The notes under the pieces were generated by a model. That model did not search any database. It was not told where the DNA came from and was given only the letters and a program-made list of their open reading frames with translations. A stretch of 64,000 bases of DNA from Streptomyces sp. RKAG290. GTDB taxonomy: Bacteria > Actinomycetota > Actinomycetes > Streptomycetales > Streptomycetaceae. The stretch covers positions 3,099,894-3,163,893 of the forward strand of contig NZ_JAJOZC010000001.1 in NCBI RefSeq assembly GCF_023701695.1, in the 5' to 3' direction. The position numbers were made by a program, and so were the translations under genes. Positions 44,762-54,210 of the stretch are shown here, one piece after another (position 1 is the first letter of the stretch; each line of letters begins with the position of its first letter).

Positions 44762-45607
44762 CTACTTGTTGGCGCCGAGCTCGATCGGCACGCCCACGAG
44801 CGAGCCGTACTCGGTCCACGAGCCGTCGTAGTTCTTGACGTTCTCCTGGCCGAGGAGCTGGTGCAGCACGAACCAGGTGAGCGCGGAGCGCTCACCGATG
44901 CGGCAGTAGGCGATGGTGTCCTTCGCCAGGTCGACCTGCTCGTCCTCGTAGAGGGCCTTGAGCTCGTCGTCCGACTTGAAGGTGCCGTCGTCGTTGGCGT
45001 TCTTCGACCACGGGATGTTGCGGGCGCTCGGCACGTGGCCGGGACGCTGCGACTGCTCCTGCGGGAGGTGGGCCGGGGCGAGCAGCTTGCCGCTGAACTC
45101 GTCGGGCGAGCGCACGTCGACCAGGTTCTGGCTGCCGATGGCCTTCACGACGTCGTCGCGGTAGGCGCGGATCGACTCGTCCTGCGGCTTGGCCTTGTAC
45201 GTGGCGGCCGGGCGGGACGGGATCTGGTCGCCGTCGACCAGGTCGCGGGAGTCGAGCTCCCACTTCTTGCGGCCGCCGTCGAGCAGCCGGACGTCCTGGT
45301 GGCCGTAGAGCTTGAAGTACCAGAACGCGTAGGACGCGAACCAGTTGTTGTTGCCGCCGTAGAGGACGACCGTGGTGTCGTTGCCGATGCCCTTGCCGGA
45401 CAGCAGCTCCTCGAAGCCGGCCTGGTCGATGAAGTCACGGCGGACCGGGTCCTGGAGGTCCTTGGTCCAGTCGATCCGGATCGCGTTCTTGATGTGGTTC
45501 TTCTCGTACGCGGAGGTGTCCTCGTCGACCTCGACGATGGCAACCTTCGGGTCGTCGATGTGGGCCTCGACCCAGTCGGCGTCTACCAGGACATCACTGC
45601 GGCTCAT
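44762..45607 (-). CDS. sseA: Thiosulfate sulfurtransferase (rhodanese)
   Basis: A 281-residue two-domain rhodanese. The inactive N-terminal domain has the linker VLYGGNNNWFASYAFWYFKL, and the active C-terminal domain has LVDVRSPDEFSGK and the persulfide-forming active loop CRIGERSALTWF (Cys near residue 233). It transfers sulfane sulfur from thiosulfate to thiophilic acceptors. Actinobacterial homologues are called CysA or SseA and are tied to cysteine supply. It is preceded by a Cys-rich leader peptide 155 bases upstream, implying sulfur- or cysteine-responsive control, and followed by DUF1416. GGAGAAAAG precedes ATG 45607. Confidence 0.95.
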   Translation of the reverse strand: MSRSDVLVDADWVEAHIDDPKVAIVEVDEDTSAYEKNHIKNAIRIDWTKDLQDPVRRDFIDQAGFEELLSGKGIGNDTTVVLYGGNNNWFASYAFWYFKLYGHQDVRLLDGGRKKWELDSRDLVDGDQIPSRPAATYKAKPQDESIRAYRDDVVKAIGSQNLVDVRSPDEFSGKLLAPAHLPQEQSQRPGHVPSARNIPWSKNANDDGTFKSDDELKALYEDEQVDLAKDTIAYCRIGERSALTWFVLHQLLGQENVKNYDGSWTEYGSLVGVPIELGANK

Positions 45608-45762
45608 TCTTTTCTCCTCCGGGGCAGTCTGCGGCGAGATGATGCGAGATGGTGCGTGATGCGGATGTGCGGGGCACGGGTTCGGCGCGTGCACAGAGGC
45701 ATCGGGATGGCCCCGACGAACGGTCGAAGGGCCGGGAATGCGGGAAATCGACAGAATCCCGC

Positions 45763-45870
45763 TCAGACAGTGCGACAGAGCATGGCGGCGACGCGGCACA
45801 GGTCCACTGCCCGCCGCTTCGTGAGATCCGCCTGTCCCCGCTGTCGGAGACCGCTAATAGAGCACTGCAT
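45763..45870 (-). CDS. Cysteine-containing leader peptide upstream of sseA
   Basis: A 35-residue ORF reading MQCSISGLRQRGQADLTKRR, then AVDLCRVAAMLCRTV, ending in TGA. It has three cysteines and a strongly basic character, and belongs to the small 'putative leader peptide' group found before sulfur genes in Streptomyces and mycobacteria, where Cys-tRNA supply is thought to control downstream expression through ribosome stalling. A well-formed promoter lies just upstream. The 155 bases between its stop and sseA would hold the attenuating structure, which I could not fold with certainty. Confidence 0.85.
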   Translation of the reverse strand: MQCSISGLRQRGQADLTKRRAVDLCRVAAMLCRTV

Positions 45871-45877
45871 GGGACCG

Positions 45878-45930
45878 ATCGTAGGGACGTACGGCCGGAC
45901 ATGTCACCGTTGTGTCGCATATTGAGACAC
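45878..45930 (-). promoter_or_regulatory. sseA operon promoter with adjacent palindrome
   Basis: On the minus strand GTGACA (complement of 45902-45907) and TACGAT (complement of 45878-45883) stand 18 bases apart, a good -35/-10 pair. Immediately upstream, GTGTC-N9-GACAC at 45912-45930 is an inverted repeat placed where an activator would bind. The binding factor is unknown. The remaining stretch to 46093 shows nothing further. Confidence 0.7.
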
Positions 45931-46093
45931 GATCGTCCATCATGCGAGATACAGAGGGAGAAGCGGCCGCCCTCGGGCCGCCCGCGGGGGTTCGGCGCGC
46001 ACCGGACATCTACGGAACGGACGCGGCCGTCTCAGTATGTGGCGCGGGGGTGCGCACAGGCGGTAGCGACCCACTACCCGGCCGCGGCGGAAG

Positions 46094-46783
46094 TTATCCG
46101 GCGAGAGCGACGTCGGTGCCCGTCACGGAGATCTCCAGCCCCTCGGCGGTCGGCTGGATCCGCTGCAGCTTCAGGCCGTTCGGCAGTCCGCCGACCTCAC
46201 GCTCGAAGTCGGTCTTCTCGCGCACCAGCGCCTCGAGTCCGGGGATTCCCTCGCCCGGCACCTTGTCGGCGTGCACCCGGACGGTGTGGCCGTCGACCAG
46301 GGTGACGGTGGACAGGACGCTGCGGGAGATCGTGCGGCCGAGGATGTTGACCGCGCCGGTCACTTTCACCTTGCCGTTGCCGCCGTACTCGACGGCGACG
46401 TCCTCACTGGCAGCCGCGGTGAGGTCCTTGTACGAGACGACGGCCGTGCCGGTCGCCCGTGCGGCGGTGGCGCCGGAGAAGCCGTCGGTCAGCCGCACCT
46501 GGTGCAGCTCGGCGTTCATCCTGCTGATCCGGAGCTTGCGGCCGCCCGCGCTGGTCTCGATGCCGGTGATCTTCACGTCGACCTCGTCGAGCTCCGATCC
46601 GGCGACCTGGGTCAGGAACGGGAAGCCCTTGATGGAGACGTCCGTCGAGCCGATCCGCGCCCCGGAGACCTGCACCCGGTCCGCGGCCTGGTCCTCGGCG
46701 AAATAGACCGCCGCACGGTCCACGGCGATGAACACACCGGCCAGAACCACCACGAGGACCAGCAGTATTCGCAGTGCACGCAT
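46094..46783 (-). CDS. DUF2993 (LmeA-like) lipid-binding protein
   Basis: A 229-residue protein with an N-terminal membrane anchor (ALRILLVLVVVLAGVFIAVD) and a TULIP-like beta-rich domain (GSTDVSIKGFPFLTQVAGSE, VSYKDLTAAASEDVAVEYGG, GLEISVTGTDVALAG). DUF2993 includes mycobacterial LmeA, which supports lipomannan and MmpL3 function at the envelope. A role in envelope lipid handling is inferred. A long non-coding gap separates it from sseA. Confidence 0.88.
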   Translation of the reverse strand: MRALRILLVLVVVLAGVFIAVDRAAVYFAEDQAADRVQVSGARIGSTDVSIKGFPFLTQVAGSELDEVDVKITGIETSAGGRKLRISRMNAELHQVRLTDGFSGATAARATGTAVVSYKDLTAAASEDVAVEYGGNGKVKVTGAVNILGRTISRSVLSTVTLVDGHTVRVHADKVPGEGIPGLEALVREKTDFEREVGGLPNGLKLQRIQPTAEGLEISVTGTDVALAG

Positions 46784-46932
46784 GCCTAGTTCTCCCCCAC
46801 CTGCGTCCGTTCGGACTCCTGGAGTCCGTGAGCCTACTGCGGCCGCACGTCACGCCCCGGGTGATCGACGAGCAGAAGCCCCCCGACGGTTCCCCGCGGA
46901 GGGCTTCGGCCTGCCTGTGCGCACGTGACGGG

Positions 46933-48501
46933 CTACGAGATCATGCGGCCGATCAGATAGACGGCGGGGGCGGCCGCGGTGAGCGGCAGCGCCACTCCGG
47001 CGGTCATGTGCACGAAGCGTGACGGGTAGTCATAGCTCGCCACCCGCAGCCCGATCAGCGCACAGCCGCCCGCGGCGAGGCCGAGCAGCGCACCCTGCAC
47101 GCCGAGGTCGGTGGCGACGCCCGCCACCGCGCCGGCACCCGCTGCGACGACCAGCGCCGCCACCACCGAGGCCGGTCCGGGCAGCGGCAGCGCCCGGACG
47201 AGCACCGCGAGTGCGACGGCGACCCCGCCGACCGTCACGGCGTCCGGAACCGCCGCGAGGTGCCCGGCAGCCAGGATCGCGAGGGCGGCCGAGGCGACGG
47301 TGGCCATCAGCCCCTGCATCCGCTCGTCGGCGTCCGCCCGGCTGCGCAGCTGGAGGACGACGGTGAGCAGCACCCAGACGCCGAGGGTGCCGAGGATCGC
47401 GGCGGGGCCGTTCTCCCGGCCCGCGGCCAGCAGGGCCACGTCGGCGACGAGGCCGCCCGCGAAGGCGAGCGCGATGCCCTGGCGGGCCGGCCACATGCCG
47501 TTGAGCCGGAACCAGCCGGCCGCGGTCACCGCCTGGAGCAGCACCAGCGGGACGACCAGTGCGTAGGAGCCGACGGCCGCACCGAGCGCGAGCAGCAGCC
47601 CGAGCCCCGCGGTGATCGCGGCCGGCTGCAGACCGGGCGCGATGATCGGCGAACGGCCCTCGGCGCGCGCCCGCTGGGCGTCGGTGATGCGGCTGTTGCC
47701 CAGCGTGGTGGGCGCGCTGTATCCGTCCTCGCCCGGCGCGGCGGCCGCGGGGGCCGCCTCCGGAGCGGGCGCACCGGGGGCCGCCGCGGCCTCGGGGGGC
47801 AGCGGGTACGAGCCGGACGCGCCCTGCGGCGGCAGGTAGGCGTTGTCGGCGGCGGGCCGGTCGGGCGCGACACCCTGAGCCGGCTGGGACGGCTGCGAAG
47901 GCTGAGACGGCTGTGACACCTGCGCCGGCCGGATGGTGGGCTGGTACTGGGTGTCCCAGGTCTGGCCCTCCCAGGTCTGCGCCACGCCCTGCTGCCCGGC
48001 CGGCCAGCCGGCCCCGGGCTGCGGCTGAGAAGCCTGCTGGGGCTGCTGGGACTCGTAGGGCTGCTGCGCGGCCTGCTGGGGCTCGTAGGGCTGGGGCTCG
48101 TACGGCTGCTGCTGCTGCGCGGCCTGCTGGGGCTCGTACGGCTGTTGCTGCGCGGCCTGGTGCGGGTGCTGGGGAGCCTGGGGCGGGCTGTACGCGCCCT
48201 GCGTGCCGTACCCGGCCGGGTCTCCCGCGTAGGGCGCCTGCTGCCCGTAGGACGGGTCGCCGTAGGACGGGTCGCCGTAGGACGGGTCGCCGTAGGACGG
48301 GTCGCCGTACGGCTGACCGCCGTAGGGCTGCTGCCCGTACGGCGACTCCGGGTACCCCTGGTCCGCCTGGGGCCGCTCCCCGTACGCCTGCCCGCCGTAG
48401 GACGGATCGGCCGGGTCCCGGTACGGCTGCTGCTGTCCGGGCTGCGGCTGCTGCCCGTACGGCTGCTGCGGGTACGGATGCTGCTGATCGCTGCTGCTCA
48501 T
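46933..48501 (-). CDS. Gln/Pro/Tyr-rich N-terminus with eight-to-ten-helix membrane domain
   Basis: A 522-residue integral membrane protein. The first 220 residues are low complexity, rich in Gln, Pro, Tyr and Gly, including four tandem YGDPS units. Residues 305-522 form a hydrophobic block of about eight helices (AAITAGLGLLLALGAAVGSY, VALAVLVRALPLPG, LLGLAAGGCALIGLRVASYD). No transport motif is seen. Similar Streptomyces proteins are annotated only as integral membrane. The disordered head may mediate protein-protein contacts or condensation. Confidence 0.82.
   Translation of the reverse strand: MSSSDQQHPYPQQPYGQQPQPGQQQPYRDPADPSYGGQAYGERPQADQGYPESPYGQQPYGGQPYGDPSYGDPSYGDPSYGDPSYGQQAPYAGDPAGYGTQGAYSPPQAPQHPHQAAQQQPYEPQQAAQQQQPYEPQPYEPQQAAQQPYESQQPQQASQPQPGAGWPAGQQGVAQTWEGQTWDTQYQPTIRPAQVSQPSQPSQPSQPAQGVAPDRPAADNAYLPPQGASGSYPLPPEAAAAPGAPAPEAAPAAAAPGEDGYSAPTTLGNSRITDAQRARAEGRSPIIAPGLQPAAITAGLGLLLALGAAVGSYALVVPLVLLQAVTAAGWFRLNGMWPARQGIALAFAGGLVADVALLAAGRENGPAAILGTLGVWVLLTVVLQLRSRADADERMQGLMATVASAALAILAAGHLAAVPDAVTVGGVAVALAVLVRALPLPGPASVVAALVVAAGAGAVAGVATDLGVQGALLGLAAGGCALIGLRVASYDYPSRFVHMTAGVALPLTAAAPAVYLIGRMIS
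48247..48306 (-). repeat. 15-bp tandem repeat (x4) encoding YGDPS
   Basis: Four identical copies of GTAGGACGGGTCGCC on the plus strand, in frame on the minus strand as repeated Tyr-Gly-Asp-Pro-Ser. Identity at the DNA level shows recent expansion or slippage. Confidence 0.95.
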
Positions 48502-48511
48502 GTTCTGCGGT

Positions 48512-48766
48512 TCACCCTCCTGCGAACGGCGGGAGCACCTCGACCGTGCCGCCCTCGGCAAGGCGTACGGTCTCATGGCTCCGGGTCCCGACGGGGTCAC
48601 CGTCGATGAGGAACGAACACCTTTGCAGCACTTGGGTCAGCTCGCCGGGGTGCTGCTCGCGCGCCGTGTCGAGCGCTTCCTTGAGCGTCGCGGCGGTGTA
48701 CGGCTCCTCCGCGGTTCCGGCCGCGGCCTTGGCCGCTGCCCAGTAGCGGATCGTTCCCGCAGGCAT
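48512..48766 (-). CDS. MoaD/ThiS-family small sulfur carrier
   Basis: An 84-residue beta-grasp protein beginning MPAGTIRYWAAAKAAAGTAE and ending VEVLPPFAGG. The C-terminal Gly-Gly is the site of adenylation and thiocarboxylation in MoaD/ThiS carriers, used for molybdopterin, thiamine or thiolated metabolites. It ends 10 bases before the membrane-protein gene on the same strand. It is not beside other molybdopterin genes, so its pathway is uncertain. Confidence 0.9.
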   Translation of the reverse strand: MPAGTIRYWAAAKAAAGTAEEPYTAATLKEALDTAREQHPGELTQVLQRCSFLIDGDPVGTRSHETVRLAEGGTVEVLPPFAGG

Positions 48767-48828
48767 GGCTGCGCTCCTCTCGTCTCGCGTCGGCTCACGC
48801 ATTCGGCTGTCCATCATCGTTCACCGCG

Positions 48829-49728
48829 TCACCGGGTCATCGCCCAGTCGGCGATGCGCGTGAGCAGGGTCTCGTCCGCCGCGTTCTCCGCGTGTCCCAT
48901 GCCGCGCTCCAGCCAGAGCTCAGCGGCCCCGTCCGCCGCGGCGGCGGCCAGCATCCTCGGGTGGTCGAGCGGGAAGTACGGGTCCCGGTCGCCGTGCACG
49001 ATCAGCAGCGGCGCCGGGGCGATGTGCGGGACCGCGTCGACCGGGGAGAGCGGGACCGGGTCCCAGTCGTTGCGGTCGATCCGGGTCCGGAAGCCGTACC
49101 GCCCGACCAGCCGGCCGGTGGGGCGGGTGACCACCCAGTGCAGCCGCCGCATCGGGGCCGTACCCCGGTAGTACCAGCGCGCCGGGGCGCTCACGGACAC
49201 CACCGCATCCGCGTGCGCCCCCTCACGCGCTTCTGTGCGCCCCCCGTGCGCCGCAACGGATCGGACGCCCTCGGCCTCCGCCGCGGGAGCCGTATACAGC
49301 GCCCCGTGCCGCAGCACCACGGAACCGCCCATGGAGAACCCGACCGTAACGACGCGCCGGTGTCCGAGCGACCGCGCCCAGGCCACCGCGGCCGCCAGAT
49401 CCAGCACCTCGCGGTCGCCCACCGTGGACCTGCCGCCGGAGCCGCCGTGCCCCCGGAAGGAGAACGTGACCACCGCCGCACGCTGGGAGAACACCCCCGC
49501 GGCGCGGCGCACGGCGGGACGGTCCACCGAACCGGTGAACCCGTGCGCGACGACGATCGCCGTACCCGCGTCACCGGCCGCCGCGCCCGCGCCGTCATCC
49601 GCCGTACACGGGTCGTACACCGCCTCGATCAGGACCCCGTCATCGGCCGGCAATGTGGTCCGCAACGACCCGCGCGTGATCAAGGGAACAGAGGAACTCC
49701 GAAATCGCCCCTCGGACACAGAACTCAT
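48829..49728 (-). CDS. Alpha/beta hydrolase
   Basis: A 299-residue hydrolase. The oxyanion segment is [20 protein letters not shown]. The nucleophile elbow [16 protein letters not shown] has Ser near residue 125. The acid is likely in [17 protein letters not shown] and the His in [14 protein letters not shown]. No signal peptide is present. It is probably an esterase or acyl hydrolase of unknown substrate. A Gly/Ala-rich insertion ([14 protein letters not shown]) precedes the first motif. It is divergent from glnR. Confidence 0.86.
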   Translation of the reverse strand: MSSVSEGRFRSSSVPLITRGSLRTTLPADDGVLIEAVYDPCTADDGAGAAAGDAGTAIVVAHGFTGSVDRPAVRRAAGVFSQRAAVVTFSFRGHGGSGGRSTVGDREVLDLAAAVAWARSLGHRRVVTVGFSMGGSVVLRHGALYTAPAAEAEGVRSVAAHGGRTEAREGAHADAVVSVSAPARWYYRGTAPMRRLHWVVTRPTGRLVGRYGFRTRIDRNDWDPVPLSPVDAVPHIAPAPLLIVHGDRDPYFPLDHPRMLAAAAADGAAELWLERGMGHAENAADETLLTRIADWAMTR

Positions 49729-49798
49729 GTGGGCTATTCTGCTGGGAAGAGGATCCGGGCAATGCAGCCCCCGGGTCCTTTTGTGCTTTCCGCGCGTT

Positions 49799-49876
49799 GT
49801 TACGACGACGTTTCGACAAGCTCAGCGGTCCTGGGCGCGGGGCCGCACCGGTAAAAACCGTATGACGAAACGTCGT
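49799..49876. promoter_or_regulatory. Inverted repeat and GlnR-like box upstream of glnR
   Basis: ACGACGTTTCG (49805-49815) and its exact complement CGAAACGTCGT (49866-49876) lie 50 bases apart. The left half contains GTTAC-N6-GTTTC (49799-49814), which resembles the GlnR/PhoP-type half-site spacing. The 301-base gap between the hydrolase and glnR otherwise holds no gene. Confidence 0.5.
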
Positions 49877-50029
49877 ACGGAACACACGAATAAGCGTACG
49901 AAGCAGTGCCGCATACTCCCCCGGGTCCCACCCGGGAGTGCCCCTCTCGCAGGGAACGAGGAGGACCGACGTAATGGGCGAGCCAACCGTGCACGATCAT
50001 CGACCGACGACCCAGGCAGGTGGGCGGCG

Positions 50030-50833
50030 ATGAGTTCACTGCTGCTCCTGACGAATGCCCTCCAACCGTCGACGGAGGTGCTTCCCGCCCTCGGCCTCCT
50101 GCTGCACAGCGTGCGGGTCGCCCCCGCCGAAGGACCCGCTCTCGTCGACACCCCGGGTGCCGACGTCATTCTCATCGACGGACGGCGTGACCTGCCTCAG
50201 GTCCGCTCGCTCTGTCAGCTGCTGCGGTCCACCGGACCCGGCTGTCCGCTGATCCTCGTCGTCACGGAGGGCGGCCTGGCGGCCGTCACCGCCGACTGGG
50301 GGATCGACGACGTGCTGCTCGACACGGCGGGCCCCGCCGAGGTCGAGGCGCGACTGCGGCTGGCCACCGGCCGGCAGCAGATCACCTCCGACGACTCCCC
50401 GATGGAGATCCGCAACGGCGACCTGTCGGTCGACGAGGCGACGTACAGCGCGAAGCTGAAGGGCCGGGTCCTGGACCTGACCTTCAAGGAATTCGAACTG
50501 CTCAAGTACCTGGCGCAGCACCCCGGCCGGGTCTTCACCCGTGCCCAGCTGCTCCAGGAGGTCTGGGGCTACGACTACTTCGGCGGTACGCGGACGGTCG
50601 ACGTCCATGTCCGGCGGCTGCGCGCCAAGCTCGGCCCCGAGCACGAGTCGCTCATCGGCACCGTCCGCAACGTCGGCTACCGCTTCGTCGCACCGGAGAA
50701 GGTGGAGCGGGCCGCCGCCGAGGAGGCCAAGGCTGCCGCCGCGAAGGCGGCCGCCGAAACCCTCACCCGTTCGGAGCAGCCGGAGGTTGCCGAGGTGACG
50801 GAAGAAGCCCCGGTCCGGCCTGCCAAGAGGTAG
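50030..50833 (+). CDS. glnR: Global nitrogen regulator GlnR
   Basis: A 267-residue orphan OmpR-type regulator. The receiver-like half starts [20 protein letters not shown]. It keeps an Asp in [11 protein letters not shown] but lacks the usual acidic pocket, as in S. coelicolor GlnR, which is not controlled by classical phosphorylation. The winged helix reads [20 protein letters not shown], then [20 protein letters not shown] and [10 protein letters not shown]. GlnR activates glnA, amtB and nitrate or nitrite genes under nitrogen limitation, and competes with PhoP on shared targets. The last 45 residues are an Ala/Glu/Lys-rich tail. Sequence and position both match. Confidence 0.95.
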   Translation: MSSLLLLTNALQPSTEVLPALGLLLHSVRVAPAEGPALVDTPGADVILIDGRRDLPQVRSLCQLLRSTGPGCPLILVVTEGGLAAVTADWGIDDVLLDTAGPAEVEARLRLATGRQQITSDDSPMEIRNGDLSVDEATYSAKLKGRVLDLTFKEFELLKYLAQHPGRVFTRAQLLQEVWGYDYFGGTRTVDVHVRRLRAKLGPEHESLIGTVRNVGYRFVAPEKVERAAAEEAKAAAAKAAAETLTRSEQPEVAEVTEEAPVRPAKR

Positions 50834-50857
50834 TTCCATCCGCGTAGACTGCCGCGC

Positions 50858-51907
50858 GTGGCCAAGGTGACGCGGGACGATGTGGCGAGACTGGCGGGGA
50901 CGTCGACCGCGGTCGTCAGCTACGTCATCAACAACGGACCCCGGCCGGTTGCCCCGGCCACGCGCGAGCGGGTACTCGCCGCGATCAAGGAGCTGGGCTA
51001 CCGGCCCGACCGGGTCGCCCAGGCGATGGCCTCGCGGCGGACCGATCTCATAGGGATGATCGTGCCGGACGCGCGGCAGCCGTTCTTCGCGGAGATGGCG
51101 CACGCGGTCGAACAGGCCGCGGCCGAGCGCGGGAAAATGGTGCTGGTCGGCAACTCCGACTACCGCGACGAGCGCGAGGTCCACTACCTGCGGGCGTTCC
51201 TCGGCATGCGGGTCTCCGGGCTGATCCTGGTCAGCCAGGGCCCCAGCGAGCGCGCGGCCGCCGAGATAGAGGCGTGGGACGCCCGGGTCGTGCTGCTCCA
51301 CGAGCGGCCCGAGGCGATCGACGACGTCGCGGTCGTCACCGACGACGTCGGCGGCGCCCAGCTCGCCACCCGGCACCTGCTGGAACACGGCAACGAGTAC
51401 GTGGCGTGCCTCGGCGGCATGGAGTCGACCCCGGTGGTCGGCGACCCGGTCGCCGACCACGTCGAGGGCTGGCGCCGGGCGATGCACGAGTCGGGACGCT
51501 CGACGCAGGGCCGGCTCTTCCAGGCCCCGTACAACCGCTACGACGCCTACCGGGTGGCACTGGAGCTCCTCGCGGGCCCGGACCGTCCCCCGGCGATCTT
51601 CTGTGCGACGGACGACCAGGCCATCGGCGTGCTGCGGGCCGCGCGCGAGCTGCGGATCGACGTGCCGGGCGAGCTCGCGGTCGCGGGCTTCGACGACGTG
51701 AAGGAAGCCGGTCTGACCGATCCGCCGCTCACGACGGTCTTCTCGGACCGCCCGGCGATGGCGCGGGCGGCCGTGGACCTGGTGCTCGACGACTCGCTGC
51801 GGGTGTCGGGCTCGCGACGGGAACGGCTGAAGCAGTTCCCCTCCGCCCTGGTGGTACGGCGCTCGTGCGGCTGCGGGGAGCCCCCGGCGGCGCGGGTGCT
51901 GCCCTAA
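50858..51907 (+). CDS. LacI-family transcriptional regulator
   Basis: A 349-residue LacI-type protein. The helix-turn-helix plus hinge is [20 protein letters not shown], with [20 protein letters not shown]. The periplasmic-binding-like domain includes [20 protein letters not shown] and [20 protein letters not shown]. The tail has an unusual [10 protein letters not shown]. The effector is unknown. GTG 50858 follows a TAGACT hexamer by seven bases, so it is likely leaderless. Its place directly after glnR is conserved in Streptomyces. Confidence 0.92.
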   Translation: MAKVTRDDVARLAGTSTAVVSYVINNGPRPVAPATRERVLAAIKELGYRPDRVAQAMASRRTDLIGMIVPDARQPFFAEMAHAVEQAAAERGKMVLVGNSDYRDEREVHYLRAFLGMRVSGLILVSQGPSERAAAEIEAWDARVVLLHERPEAIDDVAVVTDDVGGAQLATRHLLEHGNEYVACLGGMESTPVVGDPVADHVEGWRRAMHESGRSTQGRLFQAPYNRYDAYRVALELLAGPDRPPAIFCATDDQAIGVLRAARELRIDVPGELAVAGFDDVKEAGLTDPPLTTVFSDRPAMARAAVDLVLDDSLRVSGSRRERLKQFPSALVVRRSCGCGEPPAARVLP

Positions 51908-52023
51908 CCGCCTGCCGCGGAGGGCAGGCACCGCAGGGTCTTTATATCGGGCATACGAGGTTCTGCCGGGCTTCTCAGGGCGTACTCACGTTGCTCTCAT
52001 CTTCGCTGGACACTCTCGTAGAC

Positions 52024-53187
52024 ATGACAGAGAGCCAGCGCCCGAGCGGCGAGTACCCGATGTACCCCTCGTGCGGCAACGGCGACGCGGCCTACCCGCC
52101 GCCGCCGTCATACCAGCCCGCGCAGCCGGTCGGCACGGGTCCCGGAACCACCGTGTGGCCCGGCCCCGGCCAGGCCGACGGGCAGTACACCGGCGGCCAG
52201 GGCCACGGTGGCGGTGACGGCTTCCGGGGACACGGGCTGCCGTACCCCGCGCCCGAGCCGCAGCCCTCCCGGCGCCGGGTCCGCCGCCCGGTCGCGCTGC
52301 TCGCGGCGGTGGCCATCGCCGCGGCGATCGTCGGCGGCGGCACCGCCACCGTGATCGGGCAGCTCACCGACCACGGCACCGACAGCACGGGCAGCGGCGT
52401 CATCCCCGGCACCACGGTCTCGCAGAGCAGCAAGGGCACCGTCTCCGGCGTGGCCAAGGCCCTCTCGCCGACGATCGTCGAGATCAAGGCGGCCTCGACC
52501 GCGGGCGAGTCCACCGGCTCCGGCGTGATCATCACGTCCGACGGCGAGATCGTCACCAACAATCACGTCGTCGCGGGGTCCTCCTCGGTCAAGGTGACGC
52601 TCAGCACCGGCAAGACGTACACCGCCGACGTCGTCGGCACCGACCCGGACAAGGACCTGGCGCTGATCAAGCTCCAGGGCGCGAGCGGGCTGAAGACGGC
52701 CACGCTCGGCGACTCCTCCAAGGTCGCCGTCGGCGACCAGGTCGTCGCGATCGGCTCACCCGAGGGCCTCACCGGCACCGTCACCAGCGGCATCGTGTCC
52801 GCGCTCAACCGCGATGTCACCGTCGCCAAGGACGGCGACAGCGGCCAGGGGCAGGGACAGGGCCAGGGCCAGGAACAGGGCGGGCAGAGCGGCGGACAGC
52901 AGTGGCCGTTCGAGTTCGGCGGCCAGCAGTTCAACGGCGAGACCGGCGACTCCACCACCACGTACAAGGCCCTGCAGACCGACGCCTCGCTCAACCCGGG
53001 CAACTCCGGCGGTGCGCTGATCAACATGAACGGCGAGATCATCGGCATCAACTCCGCCATGTACTCGGCGAGTTCGGCCGAGAGCTCCGGCGGCTCCAGT
53101 GCGGGCAGCGTCGGTCTCGGCTTCGCCATCCCGGTGAACACCCTCAAGGCCGACCTCGACACCCTGCGGGCCGGCAACAGCTCCTGA
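52024..53187 (+). CDS. HtrA/DegP-like membrane serine protease lacking a PDZ domain
   Basis: A 387-residue protease. The first 80 residues are cytoplasmic, rich in Pro/Gly/Tyr. One membrane helix follows (VALLAAVAIAAAIVGGGTAT), then a trypsin-like domain facing outward. The triad is His in IVTNNHVVAG, Asp in DKDLALIKL, and Ser in LNPGNSGGALIN. An insert of GQ repeats (residues 277-290) sits in a surface loop. The protein stops right after the protease domain, so the C-terminal PDZ of typical HtrA is missing. A role in envelope protein quality control is inferred. It is followed by a two-component system. Confidence 0.92.
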   Translation: MTESQRPSGEYPMYPSCGNGDAAYPPPPSYQPAQPVGTGPGTTVWPGPGQADGQYTGGQGHGGGDGFRGHGLPYPAPEPQPSRRRVRRPVALLAAVAIAAAIVGGGTATVIGQLTDHGTDSTGSGVIPGTTVSQSSKGTVSGVAKALSPTIVEIKAASTAGESTGSGVIITSDGEIVTNNHVVAGSSSVKVTLSTGKTYTADVVGTDPDKDLALIKLQGASGLKTATLGDSSKVAVGDQVVAIGSPEGLTGTVTSGIVSALNRDVTVAKDGDSGQGQGQGQGQEQGGQSGGQQWPFEFGGQQFNGETGDSTTTYKALQTDASLNPGNSGGALINMNGEIIGINSAMYSASSAESSGGSSAGSVGLGFAIPVNTLKADLDTLRAGNSS

Positions 53188-53197
53188 GGAGACAGCC

Positions 53198-53401
53198 ATG
53201 CACCACCTGACCGACAACGCCACCGACACCGGCCCCGCCGGCCTGACCCTGACGTTCGCACTCGTCGCGTTCCTCGCCGAGCGGACCACGGAGCAGGGTG
53301 CGGGGACCGCGGGGAAGCAGCCCCGCGCCGCCGAACTCCGCACCGACGGCAGCCGCAGAAGCCGTGCCGCGCGACGCCGCGCCACGGCCGTGCGAGGCTG
53401 A
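53198..53401 (+). CDS. Small hypothetical protein downstream of the protease
   Basis: A 67-residue ORF starting 10 bases after the protease stop with GGAGACAGCC before the ATG. A weakly hydrophobic stretch (AGLTLTFALVAFLAERTTEQ) is followed by an Arg-rich tail (GSRRSRAARRRATAVRG). The ribosome site and close spacing support translation; composition is only partly convincing. It could be a small membrane-associated peptide or an artefact. Confidence 0.4.
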   Translation: MHHLTDNATDTGPAGLTLTFALVAFLAERTTEQGAGTAGKQPRAAELRTDGSRRSRAARRRATAVRG

Positions 53402-53478
53402 GGGGCTGAGAAGCCGAGGGGCCGGGCGCGCCGCGCCCCGCTCCGCTCCGCACGGAACGAGAAGAGGACGAAGCAGCG

Positions 53479-54210
53479 ATGAGCCCCGCCGAAGACGATC
53501 CGCAGCGCATCCTGGTCGTCGACGACGAGCCCGCCGTGCGCGAGGCCCTGCAGCGCAGTCTCGCGTTCGAGGGCTACGGCACCGAGGTCGCCGTCGACGG
53601 TCTCGACGCCCTCACGAAGGCGGAGTCCTACGCCCCCGACCTCATCGTCCTCGACATCCAGATGCCGCGGATGGACGGGCTGACCGCCGCCCGCCGCATC
53701 CGCGCCACGGGCACCACCACGCCCATCCTGATGCTCACCGCCCGCGACACCGTCGGCGACCGCGTCACCGGACTCGACGCGGGCGCCGACGACTACCTGG
53801 TCAAGCCCTTCGAGCTGGACGAACTCTTCGCCCGCATCAGGGCCCTGCTGCGCCGCAGCTCGTACGCGGCCTCGGCGGGCGGGCCCGTCCCCGACGACAA
53901 CGTGCTGTCCTTCGCCGACCTGCGGATGGACCTGTCCACCCGCGAGGTCACCCGAGGCACCCGCCGCGTCGAGCTGACCCGTACCGAATTCACCCTGCTG
54001 GAGATGTTCCTGGCCCACCCGCGCCAGGTGCTGACCCGTGAGCAGATCCTCAAGGCGGTGTGGGGCTTCGACTTCGAACCCAGCTCCAACTCCCTGGACG
54101 TGTACGTGATGTACCTGCGCCGCAAGACGGAGGCGGGTGGCGAACCCCGCCTGGTCCACACGGTGCGGGGCGTCGGGTACGCGCTGCGGGCCGGGGGTGG
54201 GGACGGGTGA
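53479..54210 (+). CDS. OmpR-type response regulator (MprA-like)
   Basis: A 243-residue regulator. The receiver has [20 protein letters not shown], phospho-Asp in [20 protein letters not shown], and conserved Thr/Lys in MLTARDT and LVKPF. The winged helix is [20 protein letters not shown] and [20 protein letters not shown]. It resembles MprA/TcrA-type regulators that respond to envelope stress. Its stop overlaps the kinase GTG start (GTGA), so the two are coupled. The HtrA-like protease upstream is a plausible target, as in mprAB-pepD of mycobacteria. Confidence 0.93.
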   Translation: MSPAEDDPQRILVVDDEPAVREALQRSLAFEGYGTEVAVDGLDALTKAESYAPDLIVLDIQMPRMDGLTAARRIRATGTTTPILMLTARDTVGDRVTGLDAGADDYLVKPFELDELFARIRALLRRSSYAASAGGPVPDDNVLSFADLRMDLSTREVTRGTRRVELTRTEFTLLEMFLAHPRQVLTREQILKAVWGFDFEPSSNSLDVYVMYLRRKTEAGGEPRLVHTVRGVGYALRAGGGDG

